Origin: Cytophagaceae bacterium
GTDB taxonomy: Bacteria > Bacteroidota > Bacteroidia > Cytophagales > Cytophagaceae
Direction of reading: 5' to 3'
Length of the DNA stretch: 64,000 nt
Assembly (NCBI GenBank): GCA_021151805.1
Contig: JAGKWN010000005.1
Location: 1 to 64,000, forward strand
The notes under the pieces: model-generated
Seen by the model: the letters and a program-made list of their open reading frames with translations, nothing else
What the model was told of the DNA's origin: nothing
Database searches by the model: none
Program-made: the position numbers and the translations under genes
Shown: piece by piece, positions 43,765 through 53,073 of the stretch
How positions within the stretch are numbered: position 1 is the first letter of the stretch
How the letters are laid out: each line of letters starts with the position of its first letter

Positions 43765-44700
43765 ATGGATCGTTTGCCACTTTTGTCCTGTGCTTTTGAA
43801 AGCTGGGATTTCGCTACGAGGGCGTATGCGTGTGAGGGTAAAAAAAGTTTGTCGAAGCAGCAATGGAAGAGTTTTTGGGGCGCTTTCCTGCATTCCAAAT
43901 TTGCCACGAAATGGTTTAGGATTCTCAAATCGCCCGATTTTGTTAGTATTTCATATCACCGGCCTCTCTTGTATTTCAAGCCCTTCAGGGTATATATGTC
44001 CATTCGCTGGTCGAAACAGCAGCGCATGAAGGTGATTCTTGATACCTATAAATTTATCAATGCAAAAGGCAGTTCTTTTGCTGAAGTAATTCATCAGAAA
44101 GAAGGTATTGAAATGTCGCGTTTTAAATTAAGTGATGAGCTGGAAGGTGTATTGAAAATTGGCTACGATGATCGTTACCGGAAAGAAGGGGAACTGGTAT
44201 TCTCCTTTGATTGCGAACAACTGGGTGGTATGATTATTTCTGCTGCTGTATCATTTGAAGAAACTGCTGCAGGTGTCTGGGTATGCAGGATTGGTTGTGT
44301 ACAGGGACATATTAAGAATGCAGAAAACGCAACCAAAGTTACGCAGAAATTGATGCACGGCTTACGCCCGAAAGCATTGATTGTTTTTACTATACAGGAA
44401 TTTTCCAGGCAGATGGGATTCTCTGCAGTATATGGTGCAGGAGATTCTATACAAGCGTATCGGAAAAAGCATGCGATCCATTTGCCATGGCGTCATAACA
44501 TACAATTCGATTACGATGCCATCTGGATGGAGTCTGGCGGAATACCTGCTAAAGAAGGCTGGTATGAATTGCCGTTAGTTCCTTTGAAAAAAAGCTACGA
44601 AGAGATAAAGACCCACAAGCGTGCGGTCTACAAAAGAAGATATCAGCTGATGGATGAACTTTCGGATAAGATCGGGGGCTGCGTGAAAAGACTAGCTTAA
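43765..44700 (+). CDS. VirK/YbjX-family protein (DUF535)
   Basis: 311 residues with no signal peptide. The family pattern is visible: LYFKPFRVYMSIRWSKQQR, the FSFDCEQLGGMIISAAVSFE strand block, IGCVQGHIKNAENATK, and LRPKALIVFTIQEFSRQMG. In enterobacteria VirK/YbjX proteins affect surface or antimicrobial peptide resistance; the mechanism is unknown. An AT repeat starts at its stop codon. Confidence 0.85.
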   Translation: MDRLPLLSCAFESWDFATRAYACEGKKSLSKQQWKSFWGAFLHSKFATKWFRILKSPDFVSISYHRPLLYFKPFRVYMSIRWSKQQRMKVILDTYKFINAKGSSFAEVIHQKEGIEMSRFKLSDELEGVLKIGYDDRYRKEGELVFSFDCEQLGGMIISAAVSFEETAAGVWVCRIGCVQGHIKNAENATKVTQKLMHGLRPKALIVFTIQEFSRQMGFSAVYGAGDSIQAYRKKHAIHLPWRHNIQFDYDAIWMESGGIPAKEGWYELPLVPLKKSYEEIKTHKRAVYKRRYQLMDELSDKIGGCVKRLA

Positions 44701-44734
44701 TTATAAATTATAAATTATAAATTATGAATTATGA
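44701..44734. repeat. Period-7 AT repeat (aattata family)
   Basis: ttataaa/ttataaa/ttataaa/ttatgaa/ttatgaa heptamers overlap the end of the VirK/YbjX gene. They lie between it and the 3' end of the broken four-helix-bundle gene. Confidence 0.85.
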
Positions 44735-44753
44735 ATGAGGCCGGGGAAAACTT

Positions 44754-45140
44754 TTAAGATGAAATGGAAGATGGTTTTCTTTGATTTTTTTTCTTGGATG
44801 ACATAATAATGCTACGGAGTATTTTGAGTAATTCAATATTGTCATCACTAATGCTCTGAAATTCAATTTGAGATATATACTTTGTTTCTTTTAATAATTC
44901 AAGTCAATAGAGTGATTCATCACATTCTTTCTGCGCAATCGATAATTTATGTATAAAATCCAGCCGGCTTTGGGCATTTAGTGCTTCGCGAATGTTAGCA
45001 CCGATTGATGTGCCAGAACGTAGTAGTTGTTTACTAAGTACAAACTCTTTGCGATCATTATTTAAAAGTTTGTATAGATTGACAATTCTGACAGCAAATA
45101 AAAAACTTTTCTTCTTAATTATATTATCCCCCGATTTCAT
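44754..45140 (-). pseudogene. Four-helix-bundle (23S rRNA IVS-type) protein gene with an in-frame TGA
   Basis: Codons 1-78 match the four-helix-bundle family (FAVRIVNLYKLL, LSKQLLRSGTSIGANIREA, FIHKLSIAQKECDESLY). The next codon is TGA, but the frame then continues for 49 more codons with family-like sequence (LELLKETKYISQIEFQSI, NIELLKILRSIIMSS) to a TAA at 44754. Family members usually have Trp at this point (YWLELL), so TGG to TGA is the likely change. The total of 128 codons is the normal length. It is either a recent nonsense pseudogene or a TGA read-through. Confidence 0.8.
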
Positions 45141-45179
45141 AAAAAAGTATTTGAAAATTTAATGAATGAACTATGTTCT

Positions 45180-45214
45180 AAGCATTCATAATTTATAACT
45201 CATAATTTATAATT
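45180..45214. repeat. Period-7 AT repeat, inverse orientation
   Basis: cattcataatttataactcataatttataattc: the inverse of the aattatg family, immediately before the stop codon of the ABC gene (minus strand). Confidence 0.8.
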
Positions 45215-45829
45215 CTATTGGTAGTCACTTATCTTAAGCACTTGCTTTGCAAAAGCATATTCTTCGGGAATATTCGAGGCAATTACGATTGTTTTTTTGT
45301 TCAGGAGCTTGTTAATTTCACTCAGATACCATTTAGTGCCCTGCTCATCCAAGTTGCTGGTTGGTTCATCCAGAAACAGGAGAGGGGTATCTGAAAGCAA
45401 GGCCAGCCCAAGCTTTACACGTTGTTTCATGCCTGATGAAAAATTACGAATCTCTTTATTTTGTCCTTTGTTAATGCCGCAATAGTCTGCAAATGCTTTA
45501 CTTTCTCTGATTGCAATCTGTTTGAATGATTGATGGAACTGCAGCAGTTCTTCCAGTGTCATCTCTTCAATAATTTCCTGGGAAGGGGAAACGTAGGAAA
45601 TGCATTTATATAATCCGGCATCATCCATTTTTTGAGTGCCGGTAAAAAAAGAAACCGTACCAATGCTTGGTACGGTTAAAGAACTTAATACTTGTAGTAA
45701 TGTAGATTTTCCGGATCCGTTGGAACCTGTGATCGCAAGCGTTGAACAACTTTCCACAGTGATGGAAACGTTTTTAAAAATCCAGTCTCTGTTAAATCTT
45801 TTGCCAATGTTGCTTGCTGTAATTCTCAC
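45215..45829 (-). CDS. ABC transporter ATP-binding protein
   Basis: 204 residues. Walker A GSNGSGKST (about 35-43), signature FSSGMKQR, Walker B LLFLDEPTSNLD and an H-loop region shifted to KKTIVIASN, where the switch His seems replaced by Asn. The start is GTG at 45829, sharing one base with the lpxA stop. No permease gene is adjacent. It resembles CcmA-like exporter ATPases and ends the lipid A cluster, so an envelope export role is a guess. Confidence 0.88.
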   Translation of the reverse strand: MRITASNIGKRFNRDWIFKNVSITVESCSTLAITGSNGSGKSTLLQVLSSLTVPSIGTVSFFTGTQKMDDAGLYKCISYVSPSQEIIEEMTLEELLQFHQSFKQIAIRESKAFADYCGINKGQNKEIRNFSSGMKQRVKLGLALLSDTPLLFLDEPTSNLDEQGTKWYLSEINKLLNKKTIVIASNIPEEYAFAKQVLKISDYQ

Positions 45830-46608
45830 TAGTCGCCGATACCTTTCATGATACCTCTGTCTGAGTTACGCATGAAGTTTACAACCTCATCCAATTCCTT
45901 TGAAGGAGTAAAGTTTACTTCAAGATGATTTAATGCCTGAGAGTTGTTAAAACCTTTTAAGTAAATAACACGGTAAATATCCTGGATCTCGTTGATTTTT
46001 TCATTAGAGAAACCACGGCGTCTTAAACCTACAGAGTTGATCCCGCAGTAGCTCAATGGCTCACGACCGGCTTTTGTATAAGGTGGTACATCTTTACGTA
46101 CAAGAGATCCTCCTGATACCATAACGTGTGCACCGATTTTACAGAACTGGTGAATTGCACTCGCACCACTGATGATTGCGTAATCATCGATTGTCGCGTG
46201 ACCTGCTACCTGTACAGCATTTGCCAGGATACAGTGGTCGCCAACGATACAGTCATGTGCAATGTGTACATATGCCATCAATAAGCAGTTGCTGCCAACT
46301 ACAGTTTTGAATTTATCTTTTGTTCCTCTGCTGATGGTTACACATTCTCTGATTACCGTATTGTCTCCGATGAATGTCAGCGTTTCTTCACCTTCGAATT
46401 TCAGATCCTGGGGCAAGGTAGAGATAGATGCACCCGGGAATATTTTGCAGTTTTTTCCGATCCGCGCGCCTTCCATGATCGTTACGTTTGGTCCGATCCA
46501 GGTGCCTTCACCTATTTCAACGTTTTTGTGAATCGTAGTGAAAGGTTCGATAACAACATTCTGTGCAATCTTAGCTTCCGGATGTATATATGCTAATGGC
46601 TGATTCAT
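45829..46608 (-). CDS. lpxA: UDP-N-acetylglucosamine acyltransferase
   Basis: 259 residues: the first lipid A acylation step. Left-handed parallel beta-helix hexapeptides run from residue 5 (AYIHPEAKIAQNVVIEPF) to about 185, with the catalytic His in VHIAHDCIVGDHC and the conserved CGINSVGLRRRGF motif near 205. The C-terminal helices end at RGIMKGIGD. Position and order (lpxD, lpxC/fabZ, lpxA) match other Bacteroidota. Confidence 0.96.
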   Translation of the reverse strand: MNQPLAYIHPEAKIAQNVVIEPFTTIHKNVEIGEGTWIGPNVTIMEGARIGKNCKIFPGASISTLPQDLKFEGEETLTFIGDNTVIRECVTISRGTKDKFKTVVGSNCLLMAYVHIAHDCIVGDHCILANAVQVAGHATIDDYAIISGASAIHQFCKIGAHVMVSGGSLVRKDVPPYTKAGREPLSYCGINSVGLRRRGFSNEKINEIQDIYRVIYLKGFNNSQALNHLEVNFTPSKELDEVVNFMRNSDRGIMKGIGD

Positions 46609-46679
46609 GTTTGTTTTGGCCCGTTTTTGTCAGCTGGCACTGCTGTATGTAATAAACTTAGTATAATGACTGATTTACA

Positions 46680-48068
46680 CTATTTCTTTTTAACAATGCT
46701 TGCTGTTAAACTCGCTTCACAAACTAAATTGCCGGCAACAAATGCTTGTCCCTGCATCTTTGCAATACCTCTTTTAATAGGAGCAGTTAATTCACATTTA
46801 AATACAAGTGTATCTCCCGGAACAACCATGCGGCGGAATTTCGCACTTTCAATACTTAAGAAGTATGTCCAGTAGTTTTCCGGATCCGGTACAGATTGCA
46901 TCACAAAGATACCACCTGTCTGTGCCATCGCTTCAATCTGAAGTACACCCGGCATGACAGGGTTTCCAGGAAAGTGACCTTCAAAGAACGGCTCATTGAT
47001 TGTTACATTTTTAATACCAATGATCATGTTCTCATCAAGGTGTACAACCTTATCAACCAATTTGAATGGGTATCTGTGCGGGAGGATTTTGTAAATCTGG
47101 TTTACATCTAAAACAGAGGGCTGGCTCATGTCGTACTGAGGCGCCTTCTGGCGAGAATCCATCATTACGCGTTTTAGTTTTTTAGCAAAGGCTACGTTTG
47201 AAGCGTGGCCTGGACGGGCTGCCATAATTTGTGCTTTCAGCGGACGGCCAACTAAAGCCAAATCACCTACAACATCCAACAGCTTATGTCTTGCCGGTTC
47301 GTTTTTATAACGAAGTTCAATATTGTTCAGAATACCTTCTTTCTTAACTTCAACTTTTTCTTTGCCGAAAAGTTTTGCTAAGCTGTCAAGTTCTTCGTCT
47401 TTTACAATTCTGTCTACAATAACGATGGCATTGTTCAGGTCACCACCTTTGATCAGGTTTTGCTTGTGCAGCATTTCAAGTTCATGCAGGAAGCAGAACG
47501 TACGGCAGGAAGCAATTTCCTTTTCGAATTGATTGATGTTATTAAGTGTTGCATGCTGGCTGCCTAAAACCGGAGAGTTGTAATCAACCATTACCGTTAC
47601 GCGGTAATCATCCAGAGGCAATGCTGCAAGCTCTATATTTTTCTCTGCATCGTGGAAGAAGATGCCGTGAGGTACTTCAAAGAAGTTACGTAATGCATTC
47701 TGCTCTTCCAGGCCAATAGCTGAAATAGCTTCAATGAAAGGAAGAGAGCTTCCGTCCATGATTGGAATTTCAGGGCCGTCGATTTCAATGGTAACGTTGT
47801 CTATCTGCAAGCCAACCAGAGCTGCTAAAGCATGCTCAACTGTGTTGATGCGGGCACCGTTTTTTTCAATGGAAGTACCTCTTGAAACGTCAACTACATT
47901 GTCAACATCACACTCAACTACCGGCTGATCGGGTAAGTCAACGCGTTTGAATAAAATACCTTGATTGATGGGAGCAGGAACAAAAGTAAGATTAACCTGA
48001 GCACCTGTATGAAGTCCAACGCCGGATACTTTAACAGGCGCTTTTATGGTGTGTTGTTTAGTATACAT
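46680..48068 (-). CDS. lpxC/fabZ: Bifunctional LpxC deacetylase / FabZ dehydratase
   Basis: 462 residues. The N-terminal 1-305 is LpxC: KAPVKVSGVGLHTGAQV, NTVEHALAAL (zinc His) and RHKLLDVVGDLAL (zinc His and Asp). The C-terminal 315-462 is FabZ: ILPHRYPFKLVDKV (catalytic His), FFEGHFPGNPVMPGVLQIEA (catalytic Glu). The fusion is a hallmark of Bacteroidota and links the committed lipid A step with fatty-acid elongation. It is 19 bp after lpxD. Confidence 0.97.
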   Translation of the reverse strand: MYTKQHTIKAPVKVSGVGLHTGAQVNLTFVPAPINQGILFKRVDLPDQPVVECDVDNVVDVSRGTSIEKNGARINTVEHALAALVGLQIDNVTIEIDGPEIPIMDGSSLPFIEAISAIGLEEQNALRNFFEVPHGIFFHDAEKNIELAALPLDDYRVTVMVDYNSPVLGSQHATLNNINQFEKEIASCRTFCFLHELEMLHKQNLIKGGDLNNAIVIVDRIVKDEELDSLAKLFGKEKVEVKKEGILNNIELRYKNEPARHKLLDVVGDLALVGRPLKAQIMAARPGHASNVAFAKKLKRVMMDSRQKAPQYDMSQPSVLDVNQIYKILPHRYPFKLVDKVVHLDENMIIGIKNVTINEPFFEGHFPGNPVMPGVLQIEAMAQTGGIFVMQSVPDPENYWTYFLSIESAKFRRMVVPGDTLVFKCELTAPIKRGIAKMQGQAFVAGNLVCEASLTASIVKKK

Positions 48069-48087
48069 TTAATGAGAGTACTATTCC

Positions 48088-49128
48088 TTAAATTTTGGAC
48101 AAATTTAGTATTTTTTCTTCCAAATCCTCAATTCGCTTCTGTAATGTGGGAAGTTTTCTATATAGGGCGAAAGACTTTAAAAAGTCGAGTTTTTCAATAG
48201 CCGGAGAACCTAAAAGAGTAGTACCGGTTTCTGTAATGGTTCTTCCGATACCTGCCTGCGCAGCAATAGTGGTTTTATCAGCAATTTTGATGTGGCCGAT
48301 GATACCAACCTGGCCGGCAATGATACAATTCTCGCCAATGGTTGTTGAACCTGAAATACCCGCCTGCGCAGCTATAACCGTGTTTTTACCAATTTTAACG
48401 TTGTGCGCGATCTGAATCAGGTTGTCGATTTTTACACCATCGTAAATAATGGTTGAACCCATTGTTGCACAGTCGATTACTGTGTTAGCGCCAATGTCTA
48501 CCCGGTTGCCGATGATCACATTTCCAATCTGTGGAATGGTTTTGTAAGTACCATCTGCCTGCGGAGCAAAGCCGAAGCCATCACTGCCGATTACGCAGCC
48601 TGAATGGATCGTTACATTGTTGCCAAGCACACAGTTTGCATATATTTTCACACCTGCATATAAAACGGTATTGTCACCGATAGTAACATTGTCACCGATA
48701 TATACCTGTGGATAAATCTTAACATTGTTGCCGATTTTGCAGTTGTTTCCGATATATGCAAATGCACCGACATAGTGATTTGAACCAATCTGGGCATTTT
48801 TACCAACAAAAACCGGTTCCTCTTTACCCATTTTACTGGAAAGAAGGGTTTGTTGATAAGCTTCTAAAATTGTTGTAAAACTTGTGTACGGATCGTCTAC
48901 AAGTATCAAAGACGTTTTAATGTCTTCTTTGGGAGAAAAGTCTTTTTTAACGATTACAGCACTTGCATTCGTTGAGTAGATAAAGTTCTCATATTTTGGG
49001 TTTGACAAAAATGAGATACTGCCGGAAGCCGCTTCCTCTATCTTAGCGATTGAATTTACTTTCGCTTTGCCGTCTCCTTTAACTTCACCACCCAGCAAGT
49101 GGGCTATTTCTTCTAACGTAAATTCCAT
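48088..49128 (-). CDS. lpxD: UDP-3-O-(3-hydroxyacyl)glucosamine N-acyltransferase
   Basis: 346 residues: third lipid A step. An N-terminal uridine-binding domain (FTLEEIAHLLGGEVKGDG) precedes hexapeptide repeats (about 105-300) and a C-terminal coiled helix (LPTLQKRIEDLEEKIL). The catalytic His is in LIQIAHNVKIGKNTV. It opens the lpx part of the operon, 55 bp after the HD gene. Confidence 0.96.
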   Translation of the reverse strand: MEFTLEEIAHLLGGEVKGDGKAKVNSIAKIEEAASGSISFLSNPKYENFIYSTNASAVIVKKDFSPKEDIKTSLILVDDPYTSFTTILEAYQQTLLSSKMGKEEPVFVGKNAQIGSNHYVGAFAYIGNNCKIGNNVKIYPQVYIGDNVTIGDNTVLYAGVKIYANCVLGNNVTIHSGCVIGSDGFGFAPQADGTYKTIPQIGNVIIGNRVDIGANTVIDCATMGSTIIYDGVKIDNLIQIAHNVKIGKNTVIAAQAGISGSTTIGENCIIAGQVGIIGHIKIADKTTIAAQAGIGRTITETGTTLLGSPAIEKLDFLKSFALYRKLPTLQKRIEDLEEKILNLSKI

Positions 49129-49183
49129 TAGTAAAACTTAATCTTTGTACGAATAAAATACCTGTTAATATTTCATTAAATTC

Positions 49184-50416
49184 CTACAAAGATACATTTT
49201 TTGGACAGCAAATATAGTGTTTAGTTACAATTTTGCTTAAGGCCTGAATATTGGGTAAATCAGAGGCAATTGCCACATCCAGGATTTCTTTGTTCTTCAT
49301 TTTAACCTTTATCTGGGTGTCTTCAGATAAATAAGCAGCATTGCTGATGGTGCCACGAATCAAAAAATAATCCAACTCGGAAGCCGGAATTGCGAAATCA
49401 TTCAGCAGCTTGTTTTTGTACTGCTCAAAGGTGCTTGCGTCAATCTGTGTTGGTTGTATGTAAACAGAGAATAGTTTTCTGTTCAACAGCATTTTGCAGA
49501 TTAATGAAATGGTAGGGTCGGTTTCGTTCGACCATTGTTTAATGGCAAACCACAGATCCATATCGTCCAGCTTTAAAAATGAAGTCAACAGCGCATCATT
49601 TTCCAGCAGTTCATTGAAGTTGATTTCTGCAGATAAGAAGTCGGACAGATTGGGCGGACGGTAATTGAGCTGGTTGTGTTTTATTAAATGTCTTGCTCGT
49701 TTAACAATCGAGATGATCATGTTTTCAGCACTCAGTGTTGTTTTGTGCAGGTAAACCTGCCAGTACATCAACCGGCGTGCGGTAAGGAAATTTTCAATGC
49801 TGTAAATGCCTTTTTCTTCTACAACCAATTCTTCGTTGTACACATCAAGCATTTTGATCAATCGATCAGCTCCAATGGTCCCTTCAGAAACCCCGGTGAA
49901 AAAACAATCCCGGCTCAGGTAATCCATGCGGTCCATGTCAAGCTGACTGGAAACCAACTGGTGGAAGAATGGACGGTGATAGGTATTGTTGAAGATATCT
50001 ATCGCCAGCTGAAGTTTTCCTGAAAACTCTTTATTCAGGCTCTCCATGATAAAGGCCGAAAGCGCTTCGTGTTTGATATTGGCAAGCAACGAATATTCAA
50101 GCGCGTGTGAAAGCGGGCCGTGGCCAATGTCGTGCAATAAGATCGCGAGCTGTGCACCTTCAAATTCTTCTGCAGAGATTTCATGGCCTTTGCTTTGTAT
50201 CGATTTCAACGCTTCTGTCATCAGATGCATAGCTCCTAACGCATGGTGAAAACGTGTATGCGTTGCCCCTGGGTAAACCATTTCGGTTAACCCCAATTGG
50301 CGGATCCTTCTTAAGCGCTGAAAATAGGGGTGTTGTATAACTTCAAATACCAGGTCGGTTGGAATATTGATAAATCCCCAAACCGGGTCGTTGATTACTT
50401 TTTTCTTGTTGATCAT
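49184..50416 (-). CDS. HD-domain phosphohydrolase
   Basis: 410 residues. HHALGAMHLM and AILLHDIGHGPLSHALE give the H...HD...D metal site of dGTPase-like HD proteins. Further FFHQLVSSQLDMDRMDYLSRD is the conserved downstream metal ligand region. Substrates could be dNTPs or other nucleotides. In many Bacteroidota it precedes lpxD as here; the reason is unknown. Confidence 0.9.
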   Translation of the reverse strand: MINKKKVINDPVWGFINIPTDLVFEVIQHPYFQRLRRIRQLGLTEMVYPGATHTRFHHALGAMHLMTEALKSIQSKGHEISAEEFEGAQLAILLHDIGHGPLSHALEYSLLANIKHEALSAFIMESLNKEFSGKLQLAIDIFNNTYHRPFFHQLVSSQLDMDRMDYLSRDCFFTGVSEGTIGADRLIKMLDVYNEELVVEEKGIYSIENFLTARRLMYWQVYLHKTTLSAENMIISIVKRARHLIKHNQLNYRPPNLSDFLSAEINFNELLENDALLTSFLKLDDMDLWFAIKQWSNETDPTISLICKMLLNRKLFSVYIQPTQIDASTFEQYKNKLLNDFAIPASELDYFLIRGTISNAAYLSEDTQIKVKMKNKEILDVAIASDLPNIQALSKIVTKHYICCPKNVSL

Positions 50417-50719
50417 AACGGTGCTTGCTCATTCAAAATACCAGTTTTATTTTGATGATTCAAAGTGAAGTTTTGAACAGTTTGTTTTCGGGAGGTAACC
50501 GCAATATATAACCGCTCCGCGCCACGGAAGACACGAAGGTTTCGCAAGGGGACGCAAAAGAACAGAAAAATCTCAAAGGAATATAAAATAGATTTAATAA
50601 AGGAAAATTGTTTGAGTATGAACTCGTATCATAAAATTACTTTCCATTTATATACCGAATCGTAAAGCCAAACGTTGTATATTGAAAACAGAATAAAAAC
50701 TTTTAGATAAAACATTCGC
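50417..50719. other. Divergent intergenic region between HD gene and porX
   Basis: 303 bp. A GC-rich patch at 50510-50565 (cacggaa, gacacga, followed by cgcaagg and gacgcaa words) looks like a repeat remnant. The rest is AT-rich, as expected for promoters, but I cannot assign one. No gene is seen. Confidence 0.4.
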
Positions 50720-52273
50720 ATGCAAAAATACCAGATTCTTTGGGCCGATGATGAAATTGATTTGCTGAAGCCGCATATTATATTTTTGAATAATAAAGGA
50801 TATGAAGTAACAACCGTTACAAACGGTATTGATGCGCTTGAGCAATCAAACGGAAAGAATTTCGATATTATTTTTTTAGATGAGAACATGCCGGGTTTAA
50901 GCGGTCTGGAAACGCTGGTTAAGATCAAAGAAGTAAAACCGTTGGTGCCGGTGGTGATGATCACGAAGAATGAAGAAGAGCATATCATGGAAGAAGCAAT
51001 CGGGTCTAAGATTGCTGATTACCTGATCAAGCCGATCAACCCGAACCAGATTCTGATGTCTATTAAAAAACTGCTCCAGAACAAAGTACTGGTTAATGAT
51101 AAAACCATTTCTTCTTACCGCCAGGAGTTTGCTGCTATCAGCATGAGTCTGAGTGATAAACTGAATTATAAAGAATGGATTGATCTGTATAAAAAACTTG
51201 TACACTGGGAAATTGAAATCGACGCTGTTGGTGATTCTAGTTTAAAAGAAATTCTGCTGTCACAGAAGTCTGAAGGTAATCAGCAGTTTTTCAAAAGTGT
51301 GAAAGCGAATTATCAGGATTGGATCAACAGTCCGTCTGATGATAAACCAGTCTTTTCGCATACGGTTTTCAGAAAGAAAATATTGCCGGTTGTTAAGCAG
51401 GAGAAAACATTTGTACTTGTGATCGACAATCTTCGGTACGATCAATGGAAAGTGCTGGAACCCTTGATCTCGGAATCATACAAGACCATTTCGGAAGAGT
51501 TGTATTACTCGATTCTGCCAACCACAACGATGTATGCACGCAATGCTTTTTTTGCTGGCATGATGCCGTCGGAAATTGAAAAGAAGCATCCGGGTTTTTA
51601 CAACGGCGACGAAGATGAGCTGGGTAAAAACAATATGGAAGAAGAGTTGCTGCGCGATCAGTTAAAGAAAAACGGCCTGGATGTAAAATTCTCTTACCAG
51701 AAAGTAACAAACCTGAATCAGGGAAAAGCACTGTGCGATGGAATAAAAAATATTTTAGATAATCAACTGAATGTAGTTGTTTATAACTTTGTAGATATGC
51801 TCTCACATGCCCGTTCAGATATGGAAGTTTTGAAAGAACTGGCACCGGATGAAGCCGCTTACAGATCGATTACCGCCAGTTGGTTCAAGCATTCTCCGCT
51901 GCAGGAATTGATACAGATCTTAAGTCGTAAAAAAATCAAACTTGTAATCACGACCGATCATGGAACCATACGTGTAAGCAAGCCGCATAAAATCATAGGC
52001 GATAAAACCACGAATACCAATATGCGCTATAAGGTAGGGAAGAACCTGGGTTTTGATGCATCGAATTATTTAATGGAAATAAAGAAGCCTGAAACTATTT
52101 TTCTTCCGAAAGTGAATATGTCGGATGCCTATGTTTTTGCCGGAGATGAATTGTTTTTTGTATACCCAAACAACTATCAGAAGTTTGTTCAAATGTTCAA
52201 AGATACCTTTCAGCATGGCGGTATTTCCATGGAAGAGATATTGATTCCTTTTGTAGTGCTGGAACCAAGGTAG
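50720..52273 (+). CDS. porX: PorX, response regulator with PglZ phosphatase-like effector
   Basis: 517 residues. A CheY-like receiver (1-120) with acidic pair ADDE at 10-13, phospho-acceptor Asp54 (FLDENMPG), Thr80 (MITKNEEE) and Lys103 (YLIKPIN). The C-terminal PglZ/alkaline-phosphatase-type domain (about 215-510) shows VLVIDNLRYDQWK, PTTTMYARNAFF, NFVDMLSHARSD and ITTDHGTI. PorX with PorY and SigP controls T9SS gene expression and also acts directly on the secretion machine. Its presence fits the two T9SS substrates in the window, though it is 13 kb from the nearest. A heptamer repeat begins at its stop codon. Confidence 0.95.
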   Translation: MQKYQILWADDEIDLLKPHIIFLNNKGYEVTTVTNGIDALEQSNGKNFDIIFLDENMPGLSGLETLVKIKEVKPLVPVVMITKNEEEHIMEEAIGSKIADYLIKPINPNQILMSIKKLLQNKVLVNDKTISSYRQEFAAISMSLSDKLNYKEWIDLYKKLVHWEIEIDAVGDSSLKEILLSQKSEGNQQFFKSVKANYQDWINSPSDDKPVFSHTVFRKKILPVVKQEKTFVLVIDNLRYDQWKVLEPLISESYKTISEELYYSILPTTTMYARNAFFAGMMPSEIEKKHPGFYNGDEDELGKNNMEEELLRDQLKKNGLDVKFSYQKVTNLNQGKALCDGIKNILDNQLNVVVYNFVDMLSHARSDMEVLKELAPDEAAYRSITASWFKHSPLQELIQILSRKKIKLVITTDHGTIRVSKPHKIIGDKTTNTNMRYKVGKNLGFDASNYLMEIKKPETIFLPKVNMSDAYVFAGDELFFVYPNNYQKFVQMFKDTFQHGGISMEEILIPFVVLEPR

Positions 52274-52340
52274 TTGCTAGATGTTAGTTTCTAGTTACTA
52301 GATGAAGTACAGCGTACAGAGTACCAGGTACAGAGTAAAA
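52271..52340. repeat. Period-7 repeats (tagttgc and gagtaca families)
   Basis: tagttgc, tagatgt, tagtttc, tagttac, tagatga, then agtaca, gcgtaca, gagtacc, aggtaca, gagtaaa. The first heptamer includes the porX stop codon. An inverse version (tagcaac, tagtacc) lies at 52396-52428. Confidence 0.85.
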
Positions 52341-52378
52341 AAAGAAGCGTTATCAGTCCTGATAACGCTTCTTTTTTT
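52337..52378. terminator. Bidirectional terminator, porX / carbonic anhydrase
   Basis: 20-bp complementary arms (52337-52356 and 52359-52378) with GAAGCGTTATCAG at the core, flanked by A-run and T-run. It sits between two convergent genes. Confidence 0.85.
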
Positions 52379-52395
52379 ACTTTTTCACTTTTGTC

Positions 52396-52427
52396 TAGCA
52401 ACTAGTACCTAGCAACTAGATACTAAC
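52396..52427. repeat. Period-7 repeat (tagcaac family), inverse of 52271 tract
   Basis: tagcaac, tagtacc, tagcaac, tagatac, taactta, touching the stop codon of the carbonic anhydrase gene (minus strand). Confidence 0.8.
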
Positions 52428-53066
52428 TTATTCTTCAAACGTATATCTGAATATCGGTTCCAGGTCTTCCGGTTCATCATACAATGTGTGAAGGTCTTTA
52501 ATAATACCTGAATCCAGGCCGTAGACCCAACCATGAATTTCAAGCGCTCGGTTTTGCCAGGCGCGTTGCACAGCTTTGGTTTTGGCAAGATTACGTACCT
52601 GTTCAATTACATTTAATTCAACCAGTCGGTTCACACGCGCGGTTTCATCTACAATCGATGTTAATTCCAGCGTATTTCTGTTGTAAATTTCTTTAATGTT
52701 CCTTAACCAGTTGTCAACATAGCCCACAGAGTTGTTCCTGGTAGCTGCCGCAACGCCGCCGCAGCCATAATGTCCGCAAACGATGATGTGCTTAACTTTT
52801 AAAATCTCCACAGCATATTCAACGACGCTGAGTAGATTTAAATCTGTATGCACAACCATATTGGCAATGTTGCGGTGCACAAACAGTTGGCCCTGTTGGG
52901 TGCCGGTAACTTCGGTTTCCGGCACGCGGCTGTCAGAGCAGCCAATCCATAGGTATTCCGGAGTCTGTAAGCTTTTTGTTCTTTCAAAGTATTCCGGATC
53001 GTCCTGAATTTTGCTTAATGCCCAACGTTTATTGCCGTCTAATAATGTCTGATAACTTTCTCTCAT
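52428..53066 (-). CDS. can: Beta-class carbonic anhydrase
   Basis: 212 residues. Zinc ligands Cys43, Asp45 or water, His99 and Cys102 lie in CSDSRVPE and HYGCGG; Asp45/Arg47 form the catalytic dyad. It interconverts CO2 and bicarbonate in the cytoplasm. It begins 7 nt after the SulP gene's stop, a classical pairing for bicarbonate uptake. Confidence 0.95.
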   Translation of the reverse strand: MRESYQTLLDGNKRWALSKIQDDPEYFERTKSLQTPEYLWIGCSDSRVPETEVTGTQQGQLFVHRNIANMVVHTDLNLLSVVEYAVEILKVKHIIVCGHYGCGGVAAATRNNSVGYVDNWLRNIKEIYNRNTLELTSIVDETARVNRLVELNVIEQVRNLAKTKAVQRAWQNRALEIHGWVYGLDSGIIKDLHTLYDEPEDLEPIFRYTFEE

Positions 53067-53073
53067 TGAAGTA

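Noticed and set aside
52388..52396. Third copy of the TTTTGTCTA operator half-site
   Set aside because: Only one half-site is present and it lies in a repeat after a stop codon, with no inverse partner at 18 nt.
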